Source: Vicinamibacteria bacterium
GTDB lineage: Bacteria; Acidobacteriota; Vicinamibacteria; Vicinamibacterales; 2-12-FULL-66-21
Direction of reading: 5' to 3'
NCBI GenBank assembly: GCA_025937075.1
Contig: JAICSD010000014.1
Location: 1 to 21,150, forward strand
DNA length: 21,150 nucleotides
Under the pieces are notes generated by a model, which saw only the letters and a program-made list of their open reading frames with translations, searched no databases and had not been told where the DNA came from. Each line of letters begins with the position of its first letter. The first letter of the stretch is position 1. A program made the translations under genes and the position numbers. This document shows, one piece after another, positions 13,999 to 21,150 of the stretch.

Positions 13999-16671
13999 AT
14001 GCCACTCACGCCCGGTGCGCGCCTCGGTCCGTACGTCGTCCGTGCCCTTATCGGCAGCGGCGGCATGGGAGAGGTGTACCGCGCGCACGACGCACGGCTC
14101 GGGCGCGACGTGGCCCTGAAAATCATCGGCGCGACCGCCGCCCGCGATGCGGACATGCGCCGGCGCTTCGACGAAGAAGCGCGGCTTGCGGCGAGCCTCG
14201 ATCACCCGCGTATCTGCGCGATCTACGACGTCGGCCACAGCGACGGGGTCGATTACCTCGTCATGGAGCTGCTCCAGGGAGAGACGCTGGCAACTCGCCT
14301 GTCGCGCGGGCCCCTGCCAGAGCCTGAGCTGATCGAGTACGCGATCGAGATTGCATCGGCGCTCGCCTATGCGCACGCGCGGGGTGTCGTGCACCGCGAC
14401 ATCAAGCCGGGCAACGTCTTCCTCACCGATGCCGGTGTGAAAATCGTGGACTTCGGCCTCGCGACACTGCGCCGCCTGGAACATCTGCCGTCGGCAGATA
14501 TGGCGGGGCTGAACACCCGCAAGCTGACCGCTGCCGAACGCAATATCGTGCTGGGTACGCCGGAATACTTGTCGCCCGAGCGGCTCGACGCACAAGAGGG
14601 TGACCACCGCGGCGACATTTTCGCGTTCGGGCTCGTGCTGTACGAGATGGCGACCGGCCGGCGCGCGTTCGAAGGGGCGAGCCCGGCATCCCTGATCGCC
14701 GCGATCATGTCGGCAGAGCCGCCGCCGATGGTCGGACACGGCACCGCGACGCCGGAGATCGAATGGATCGTGCGCCGGTGCCTGAAGAAGGCCCCCGACG
14801 CCCGCTGGCAATCGATGAGCGACGTCGAAGCCGTTCTCAAGTGGCGTGCATCGTCGATGCAATCGCGCACCGAACAGCGTGCGAAGGAGCGGTCCGCACT
14901 CACGCGCTATCTGTCCGCGGTCGCAGCCGCCGTCGTTCTGGTCGGTGTCGTCTGGCTCACCGCTGGAGCCCGGAATCGGGATGCGCCGCGGACCGCCGCG
15001 GCTGCCGTCGCGGTCAGCGTGCCACCTCCCGACGAGGGTCGCTTCACGCTGACGGATGCGACATCCAGATGCGCGCAACTCGCCGTGTCGCCTGACGGCC
15101 GCCTGCTCGCGTTCGTAGCGATCGGCGGTGATCGCGTCTCACAGATCTGGATTCGGCCGATCGATTCGATCGTTGCGCAGCCGGTGAGCGGCACGGCCAA
15201 TGCGACCTATCCGTTCTGGTCGCCGGACAGCCGTTCGCTCGGTTTCTTTGCCGATCGACAGCTCCGTCGCATCGATCTCGGCGGCGGGCCCCCGCGAGTT
15301 CTCGCCGATGCACCGAATGGGCGTGGGGGCACGTGGAGCGTGAACAACGTGATCCTGTTCGCGCCGCTCACGTCGAGCGGCCTCTCCCGCGTCAACGCCG
15401 ACGGCACTGGGCTGGTCGAGCAAACCTCCCTCGTCTCCGGCGAGGTCTCCCATCGCTGGCCACAGTTCCTCCCGGACGGGAAGCACTTCGTGTTCTTCGG
15501 CCGCAATCCGCAGGCAAGCGACGGCGTCTATCTAGCCACCGTCGACACGCCTGACCGGACCTTGCTCGTCGCGTCAAGATTTGCCGGCGCCTACGCGCCT
15601 CCCAACTATCTGCTGTACATCACGGACGGCACGCTGATGACCCGGACGCTGGACGTCGAGCACGCACGGTTGAGCGGAGAGCCGATGCCTCTCGTCGTGG
15701 ACGTGGGCGGGTCGAGCAACTTCTATGGCGCGTTTTCCGCGTCCGCGACCGGCGTGCTTGCGTATGCCCGCAGCGCCTCGGCCGCGGAGCTCGTGTGGAT
15801 GGACCGCGCCGGACACAACCTCGGTGTCGCGGCGGAGCGCGCGAGCTATAGCGATTTCGATATCTCGGGCGATCGCCGCTATCTGGCGACAGCCGAGGCG
15901 GAGCCGCATGCGGGACACCCCGACATCCATGTGCACGATCTGCAGCGCGGCAGCAACAGCCGCATCACCTCCGCGAGGGCAACGGACGCATCGCCCGTCT
16001 GGTCGCCGGATGGCGCGCGGCTCGTGTTCCGATCGAACCGCGACAAGGCGCACGATCTGTACTGGGTGGTGCCGAATTCATCTGCCAGAGAGGAACTGCT
16101 CCTCAGCACCGACGCGGCGAAGTATCCGACCGACTGGAGCGCAGACGGACGCCTCGTGGTCTACCACAGCGACGTGCGCAGGATGGGTTGGGATATCTGG
16201 GCCATGCCCGTTGAACCCCGCGGTCAGCCCACTCCGCTGGTGGCCACCGTCGATGACGAAGTGCAGGGACGACTCTCTCGCAACGGGCGCTGGCTCGCGT
16301 ACACGTGGTTCACGGCAGCGGAGAAGCCGGAGGTGTACGCGAAGGCGCTGGGAGGCGATGAGTCACGCGTGCCGGTCTCCGTCGATGGCGGGTCGGATCC
16401 CCACTGGAGCCGCGACGACCGCGAGCTGTTCTACATTGCGGCGGATGGCATGCTGATGTCGGTCCCCGTTCAGCCGGAGGCAGTGCTGAATCCAGGCAAG
16501 CCCAGGCCGTTGTTCAGAATCCCGGGCATGCGCGTGGCGCCGCCGTACGCGAGCCGCTACGACGTCGATCCCTCGGGCCAGCGCTTCCTCGTCCTCGTAC
16601 CGTTGGACGATCCGCAGACGTTCCCCCTCAACGTGCTGGTGAATTGGACCCCTCCGGCGATGCATCGCTGA
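13999..16671 (+). CDS. Membrane Ser/Thr protein kinase with C-terminal TolB-like propeller
   Basis: In this 890-residue protein, residues 12-270 form a Hanks-type kinase: glycine loop IGSGGMGEVY, ATP-binding Lys41 in VALKII, catalytic HRDIKPGN (Asp134), DFG at 151-153, and a GTPEYLSPE activation/P+1 segment. One transmembrane helix (about 303-322) follows. The rest (about 350-880) is a beta-propeller of TolB/PD40-like repeats (SPDGRLLAF, FWSPDSRSLGFF, VWSPDGARLVFRSNR, HWSRDDRELFYI) that should face the periplasm. This kinase-membrane-propeller layout is common in Acidobacteriota. All catalytic residues are present. It starts 2 bp after the FHA activator and is surely co-transcribed. The ligand of the propeller is unknown. 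Its 3' end overlaps the convergent Asp-box gene by 115 bp. Confidence 0.94.
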   Translation: MPLTPGARLGPYVVRALIGSGGMGEVYRAHDARLGRDVALKIIGATAARDADMRRRFDEEARLAASLDHPRICAIYDVGHSDGVDYLVMELLQGETLATRLSRGPLPEPELIEYAIEIASALAYAHARGVVHRDIKPGNVFLTDAGVKIVDFGLATLRRLEHLPSADMAGLNTRKLTAAERNIVLGTPEYLSPERLDAQEGDHRGDIFAFGLVLYEMATGRRAFEGASPASLIAAIMSAEPPPMVGHGTATPEIEWIVRRCLKKAPDARWQSMSDVEAVLKWRASSMQSRTEQRAKERSALTRYLSAVAAAVVLVGVVWLTAGARNRDAPRTAAAAVAVSVPPPDEGRFTLTDATSRCAQLAVSPDGRLLAFVAIGGDRVSQIWIRPIDSIVAQPVSGTANATYPFWSPDSRSLGFFADRQLRRIDLGGGPPRVLADAPNGRGGTWSVNNVILFAPLTSSGLSRVNADGTGLVEQTSLVSGEVSHRWPQFLPDGKHFVFFGRNPQASDGVYLATVDTPDRTLLVASRFAGAYAPPNYLLYITDGTLMTRTLDVEHARLSGEPMPLVVDVGGSSNFYGAFSASATGVLAYARSASAAELVWMDRAGHNLGVAAERASYSDFDISGDRRYLATAEAEPHAGHPDIHVHDLQRGSNSRITSARATDASPVWSPDGARLVFRSNRDKAHDLYWVVPNSSAREELLLSTDAAKYPTDWSADGRLVVYHSDVRRMGWDIWAMPVEPRGQPTPLVATVDDEVQGRLSRNGRWLAYTWFTAAEKPEVYAKALGGDESRVPVSVDGGSDPHWSRDDRELFYIAADGMLMSVPVQPEAVLNPGKPRPLFRIPGMRVAPPYASRYDVDPSGQRFLVLVPLDDPQTFPLNVLVNWTPPAMHR

Positions 16672-19600
16672 TCGAACGATCGGGCGCGACGCCAGGCCGC
16701 TCGTCGATGCGCGCCGCCGCACGCGGGGGCCGCGGGCGGGGACCAGGTTGCGAGCGCCGGAAGCCCCGCACGCGATCGCATCGCATTCAGCTCTTCGATG
16801 CTCGTCTGCAACCGACGCAGTTCGTCGAGGGCGGTATCAATGGCCCGGCATGGCGTGTCGACGCCGGCGACCACGCTCGGCGTCGGGTCCGCGTCGCTCA
16901 CGAGCTGATCGTTGAGACGCCTCGTCAGATCGCGATGGGCGATCCCCAGTCCGTTTGGACCGTTGGCCAGCGGCATGAGGGCAGCATCGAGCTTCTGTGC
17001 GGCAGGTGCCATTTCGTCGGTCTGCGCAGCGGCGCCTGGCGGTGTCGTCAGGGCCGCGTGCACCTGCTGAATGTACGTGACGCCCTGATAAGTGGCCGCG
17101 ATCCCCGCCACCATGCGCTGCTCGAGATCGAATTGCGCCTGCAGCGCTGCGGCTGGCAGGGTGATGCGCGGATCCTGGACGACAGCCAGCGGCTGCGTGT
17201 AGCTCCGGCCATCCACCGTGAGCGTCGCCGTGTAGGTCCCCGGCAACACCATGGGCCCGAGCAGCGTGGATCGCGGCGTCCGCCCGGGAATGGCATGCCA
17301 GGTCAGGGTGTACTCGCGATAGTCGAGCGCCGTGCCGAAGTAACCGTAGTTCAGCGTAGATGGATCCGGATAGCGCAGATCCCACGCGATGCGGTGCATG
17401 CCAGCGGTCGTCGGCAGGACTACCCGCGGCGCGAGCCAATACTCGGGCACGTTCGCCATGGTGGTGTCGGGCGGCAGGGCGACGCTCGAGTATTCGCGAA
17501 CCGGCTTGCCGGCGGCATCGCTGATCGTCAGGGTGACCGGACCAGACGGTTCCTTCGCCAGGTAGTAATCGAGAATCGCGCCTTCGGGCGGGTTCTCCCC
17601 CACGACCATCTCGGGAGGCAGCGGCGTGTCCTGCGTGTTGTCCCACCGTATCCGCGACGCGGGCTCGGGCCGCAGGAGCGTTGCCGGCGATTCCGAGGCC
17701 AGCACCGCACGCGCTTGCCTCAGCGGCGACACGTCATCGAGGATCCAGAAGCCGCGGCCGTACGTGGAGATCACGACATCGCTGTCGTGAACGGTCAGAT
17801 CGCTCACGACCGTCGTCGGGAGATTGAGCTGCAGCGACTGCCAGGCATCGCCGCGATCGAACGACACGTAGACGCCTGTGACGGTGGTCGCGTACAGCAG
17901 GTTCGAATCCTTCGGATCCTCGCGAACAGCCCGAACGACCTCGCCGTCGCGGAGACCCGAGCCGATCTCCTGCCAGCTCTGTCCGAAATCGCCGGTACGA
18001 TAGATGTGCGGGTGCGCGTCGCGCGACAGCAGCGCCACGTAGGCGGTGCCGGCGTTCGCGTGCGACGCGTCGATGACGTTGATGCCGCCGGGCGGGAGGA
18101 GCGGGGGCGTCACGCTCGTCCACGTCGCGCCACCGTCGCGCGTGACGTGGATCAGCCCGGTGCTCGCGCCCACCCAGATCACACGCGCGTCGATCGGCGA
18201 CGGCGCCAGCGATTGAATCGATCCGCCGGGAGCAGGCGCACCAACGCCACCGCTGCCGCTCGGAGGGGAGGACGGCTGCGCGGCGGCGCCGGGCACGGCA
18301 GCAAGGTCGGGACTGATGACGCGCCACGTGCGTCCTCGATCCTGAGAGGCGAGGACGTATTGCGCCGCCATGTACATCGTCTGTGGGTCTTTCGGCGAGA
18401 ACGCCAGCGGCGGCGCACCGCCGAAGCGCTCGCCGGGCGCGGGCTGATAGAGCACCGTGACCTGGTTCGTGGTGCGGTCGAAACGCCGCAGCACGTGATA
18501 CCACCCTTGCGTGTACATGTAGCGCGCGTCGAGCGGGTCGGCGATCAGGAACCCGTTCTCGAAGCCGCCAGCCGTGAACCAGTCGTTTGGCCTGATCTCT
18601 CCGAAGTCGCTGCGGCTCCGCACGCACGCGGTGCCCGAATCCTGTTGAGGCCCGCAGACGTGGTACGGAACGTCGTCGTCGGTGGACACGCGATAGAACT
18701 GGCCGTTCGGCAGCCCGTAGTACGGTGACCACGACTCGCCGCGGTCTACCGAGATCGCGACGCCCTGGTCGACGCCGGCGATCATCCGTCGCGAGTTCGT
18801 CGGGTCGATCCAGAGGAAGCGAGGGTCCGCGCCGCTGGGCGCTCCCCAGAACGCAGCGATGTGCTGACCCGCGTCGACGGAACGGTAGATTGCCGTTCCC
18901 ATCAGGTAGACGACGTCCGGGTTCTGCGGATCCGCGTAGATCTTGCCGGCGGCGCTCGCGAGCTGCCGCGCGACGGCTATCCATGTCTCGCCGCCGTCGT
19001 CGGATCGATACAGCGCACGGCTGCCGCCTCCGCGGCCGCTGCCAACGCCGGCCACCGCATACAGCCGCCGGCCTTGCGTGTTCGATGCAAGGGTCAGCGC
19101 GATGATGCGAGCGTCATCCGGCAACCCGCGTCCTGCAACAGGCTGCCACGTGGCGCCGCCGTCACTGGATCGGTAAGCGCCCGCGTTTGCCGGCTTTGAC
19201 GCGGCGGTTGTCGTCAACAGCGCATACGCAATGCGCGGCTCGCCCTCGTCGAGATACACATCGGATGCGCCCGCACGATCCGCTTGCAGCACGCGCGTCC
19301 ACGAACGGCCGCCATCGGTCGATCTGTACACGCCCCGTTCGGCAGCGTCGTCTGGCGTCGACGAAGCGCCGGGCGGGGGCCGCGGCCCGAGCGCGGCAAC
19401 GAGCACGACGTTGGCGTCATGCGGATCGACAACGATCCCGCCGATGTACTGCGATCGCGGCAGGCCGACGTTCGTCCAGCTCCGCCCGGCATCGGTCGAC
19501 TTGTAAATGCCTTTGCCGCTCGTGAAAGACCACCCGGACAGGTCTCCGGTCCCGACATAGACGATGTTTGGATCGGATGGCGCGACGGCGACGGCTCCAA

Positions 19601-19859
19601 TCGACGCCACGTGGACCTCGTCGAAGATCGGCTGCCACGTCGTGCCGCCGTTCGTCGTCTTCCAGACGCCGCCTTCCGGCAGGCCGATGTAATAGGTGGT
19701 GGGATCGCCGGGTATTCCCGCGGGCGCGGACACGTATCCGGATCGCGGAGGGCCAATCGAGCGCCAGCGCAGGCCGGAGAACACGGAGGGATTCACCGGC
19801 TCCGCGCGAACGCCCGCGAGCGCGAGAAGGACGAGCGCGGCCGGGATCAGCTGTCGCAT
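16557..19859 (-). CDS. Secreted Asp-box (VPS10/BNR-repeat) protein
   Basis: The 1,100-residue protein has a clear Sec signal peptide (MRQLIPAALVLLALAGVRA). It carries about eleven S-x-D-x-G-x-x-W Asp-box motifs (TTNGGTTW, STDAGRSW, STDGGRSW, SSDGGATW, SDDGGETW, SVDRGESW, SQDRGRTW, TRDGGATW, TGDFGQSW, SFDRGDAW and a degenerate SVDAGQ) spread over the first two thirds, which predict one or two large sortilin/VPS10-like propellers. A beta-sandwich follows (GENPPEGAILDYYL), then a helical C-terminal region. Such proteins are often labelled glycosyl hydrolase, but no catalytic residues can be assigned. I chose the ATG at 19857-19859 because the signal peptide starts there; an in-frame start at 19892 adds 11 unlikely residues. 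The last 38 or so residues are antisense to the kinase 3' end and lack family character. Confidence 0.85.
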   Translation of the reverse strand: MRQLIPAALVLLALAGVRAEPVNPSVFSGLRWRSIGPPRSGYVSAPAGIPGDPTTYYIGLPEGGVWKTTNGGTTWQPIFDEVHVASIGAVAVAPSDPNIVYVGTGDLSGWSFTSGKGIYKSTDAGRSWTNVGLPRSQYIGGIVVDPHDANVVLVAALGPRPPPGASSTPDDAAERGVYRSTDGGRSWTRVLQADRAGASDVYLDEGEPRIAYALLTTTAASKPANAGAYRSSDGGATWQPVAGRGLPDDARIIALTLASNTQGRRLYAVAGVGSGRGGGSRALYRSDDGGETWIAVARQLASAAGKIYADPQNPDVVYLMGTAIYRSVDAGQHIAAFWGAPSGADPRFLWIDPTNSRRMIAGVDQGVAISVDRGESWSPYYGLPNGQFYRVSTDDDVPYHVCGPQQDSGTACVRSRSDFGEIRPNDWFTAGGFENGFLIADPLDARYMYTQGWYHVLRRFDRTTNQVTVLYQPAPGERFGGAPPLAFSPKDPQTMYMAAQYVLASQDRGRTWRVISPDLAAVPGAAAQPSSPPSGSGGVGAPAPGGSIQSLAPSPIDARVIWVGASTGLIHVTRDGGATWTSVTPPLLPPGGINVIDASHANAGTAYVALLSRDAHPHIYRTGDFGQSWQEIGSGLRDGEVVRAVREDPKDSNLLYATTVTGVYVSFDRGDAWQSLQLNLPTTVVSDLTVHDSDVVISTYGRGFWILDDVSPLRQARAVLASESPATLLRPEPASRIRWDNTQDTPLPPEMVVGENPPEGAILDYYLAKEPSGPVTLTISDAAGKPVREYSSVALPPDTTMANVPEYWLAPRVVLPTTAGMHRIAWDLRYPDPSTLNYGYFGTALDYREYTLTWHAIPGRTPRSTLLGPMVLPGTYTATLTVDGRSYTQPLAVVQDPRITLPAAALQAQFDLEQRMVAGIAATYQGVTYIQQVHAALTTPPGAAAQTDEMAPAAQKLDAALMPLANGPNGLGIAHRDLTRRLNDQLVSDADPTPSVVAGVDTPCRAIDTALDELRRLQTSIEELNAMRSRAGLPALATWSPPAAPACGGAHRRAAWRRARSFDQRCIAGGVQFTSTLRGNVCGSSNGTRTRKRWPEGSTS

Positions 19860-19931
19860 GACGCGCGGATGATAGCACCCGCACGAGCTCATCCCCCGAC
19901 CAGCTCGAGTCCCGGAATGGCCGTCAAATGC

Positions 19932-21150
19932 TCAGCGCTCTTCGAGCTCCATCCACCGCTCGAGCAGCTGTTCCAGCTCCGCCGCGCTCGCGTCGATGCG
20001 GGCGAGCACATCGTGAATGTGATCCGCCGGAGCCTTGTAGAACTCCGGCGATGCGGCCTCCGCCTTCAGACGCGCGTGCTCCGCTTCGAGCGCAGCGATT
20101 CGATCCGGCAGCGCGTCCAGCTCCCGCTGTTCGTTGTAGGAGCGCTTCCGCGGCCGCGTGCGATCAGACCCCGAACTCCGATCCCCGGATCCCGAACCTC
20201 GATCCCCGGATCCCGTATCCCGGTCCCCGGTTCCGGCGCCCCGCTGACGCAGGTAATCCTCATACCCGCCGACGTACTCCACGACCCGCCCGTCGCCTTC
20301 GAACGCGAGCGTGCTGGTCACGATGCGATCGAGGAAGGCGCGATCGTGCGTGACGAGCAGCACGGTGCCGGGAAAATCGCCAACCAGCTCTTCGAGGAGC
20401 TCGAGCGTCTCGATGTCCAGATCGTTGGTGGGCTCGTCGAGCACCAGTACGTTCGCGGGCCGCGCGAAGAGGCGGGCCAGGAGAAGACGATTGCGCTCGC
20501 CTCCCGAAAGCGATCGCACGGGCGACTGCGCGCGCTCGCGTGGAAAGAGGAAATCGGCCAGATACGCGAGCACGTGCCGCGGCTGACCGTTGATGACGAC
20601 CGTGCTGTTGCCGTCGTTGATGGTGTCGGCGACCGTCCGGTCCGGATCGAGGCTCTCGCGCTGCTGATCGAAATACGCCACCTCCAGTCGCGCGCCGCGG
20701 CGAATCGTTCCCTCGTCAGGCTCGAGCTCCCCGACGAGCAGCCGCAGGAGCGTGGTCTTGCCGGATCCGTTCGGACCTATCAGCCCGACGCGATCTCCGC
20801 GGAAGATCCGCTGCGAATAATCGCGGATCACCACGCGGTCGCCGAACGCCTTGCTGATGTGCTCCGCATCGAAGACGAGCCGTCCGGAGGCGTCGGACGC
20901 ATCGACGCGCATGTGGACGCTGCCCGTGTGACCGCGGCGGGCCGCGCGTTCCGCGCGCAGCGTCAGCAGCGCACGCACGCGGCCTTCGTTGCGCGTGCGC
21001 CGCGCCTTCACACCCCGGCGCAGCCACGCCTCCTCCTGCGCGAGCTTGCGATCGAGCCGCTCCAGATCGCGCGCTTCGGTCTCGAGCGCCGCCGCCTTCT
21101 TCTCCTCGTACGCGCCGTACGACCCGGGCCAGGACGTGAGCACACCGCGA
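19932..21150 (-). CDS. Uup-like ABC-F ATPase, C-terminal part (5' end outside window)
   Basis: About 406 codons of a cytoplasmic ABC-F protein; the gene continues beyond 21150. The visible part starts in the interdomain linker, a long charged helix (YEEKKAAALETEARDLERLDRK). The second ATPase domain follows, with Walker A GPNGSGKTT, signature LSGGERNR, Walker B VLVLDEPTNDLD and switch VTHDRAFLD. After it come a Gly/Ser/Asp/Arg low-complexity linker (GTGDRDTGSGDRGSGSGD) and a C-terminal coiled coil (from about RSYNEQRELDALP). A C-terminal coiled-coil domain fits Uup, which binds branched DNA and affects ribosomes; other ABC-F members act on the ribosome only. The linker is encoded by a 21-bp tandem repeat and is probably variable in length. 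The start codon is not visible. Confidence 0.9.
   Translation of the reverse strand, partial: RGVLTSWPGSYGAYEEKKAAALETEARDLERLDRKLAQEEAWLRRGVKARRTRNEGRVRALLTLRAERAARRGHTGSVHMRVDASDASGRLVFDAEHISKAFGDRVVIRDYSQRIFRGDRVGLIGPNGSGKTTLLRLLVGELEPDEGTIRRGARLEVAYFDQQRESLDPDRTVADTINDGNSTVVINGQPRHVLAYLADFLFPRERAQSPVRSLSGGERNRLLLARLFARPANVLVLDEPTNDLDIETLELLEELVGDFPGTVLLVTHDRAFLDRIVTSTLAFEGDGRVVEYVGGYEDYLRQRGAGTGDRDTGSGDRGSGSGDRSSGSDRTRPRKRSYNEQRELDALPDRIAALEAEHARLKAEAASPEFYKAPADHIHDVLARIDASAAELEQLLERWMELEER
20171..20233. repeat. Three 21-bp tandem repeats inside the ABC-F gene
   Basis: Units at 20171-20191, 20192-20212 and 20213-20233 share the pattern CCGAAC-TCGATCCCCGGATC with a few substitutions; the third is the most diverged. 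Each unit is 7 codons and encodes a G-S/T-G-D-R-x-S/T unit in the linker between ATPase and coiled coil. Each of the first two contains the small inverted repeat GATCC-CC-GGATC. The length in multiples of 3 lets copies be gained or lost without breaking the frame. Confidence 0.8.

Overview
GC-rich, tightly packed bacterial DNA. The gene content points to an Acidobacteriota genome, probably Vicinamibacteria-like: a Ser/Thr kinase fused to a TolB-type propeller, a secreted multi-Asp-box (VPS10/BNR) protein, several secreted glycosidases and a CUAEP-tail radical SAM protein. This placement is inferred from gene families only. No rRNA, tRNA, CRISPR array, transposase or phage gene was found.

Layout. 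(1) 1-1450 (+): the last codons of a GH3 beta-glucosidase overlap by ATGA with a Tat-exported GH29 alpha-L-fucosidase. (2) 1456-3229: a cassette-like block. A radical SAM gene on the minus strand is bracketed by two inverted ~190-bp clusters of a GTCAATGCCGG repeat. The first in-frame TGA of this gene is very probably selenocysteine: reading through it gives the family tail C-U-A-E-P, and a SECIS-like hairpin with GGU in its loop follows at once. (3) 3211-6221: a GH20 beta-hexosaminidase (-) and a POT/PTR transporter (+), divergent with about 38 bp between them. (4) 6259-9751: a standalone LigD-type 3'-phosphoesterase (+) and a convergent hybrid sensor kinase (-). (5) 10105-11790 (-): a secreted phospholipase C/acid phosphatase family phosphoesterase. 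(6) 12137-16671 (+): an FHA-GAF-sigma-54 activator, then 2 bp later a membrane Ser/Thr kinase with an extracytoplasmic propeller. (7) 16557-21150 (-): a secreted 1,100-residue Asp-box protein whose 3' end overlaps the kinase gene, and the C-terminal part of a Uup-like ABC-F ATPase that runs off the window.

How the parts may work together. GH3, GH29 and GH20 enzymes with a peptide-type importer suggest breakdown of fucosylated or amino-sugar polymers. The radical SAM block sits exactly between the convergent 3' ends of the GH29 and GH20 genes, as if inserted there. The kinase/FHA-activator pair looks like a phospho-threonine signalling module feeding sigma-54 transcription. The main result is the selenoprotein: a conventional annotation stops 12 codons early, misses the tail, and probably starts 8 codons too far upstream.
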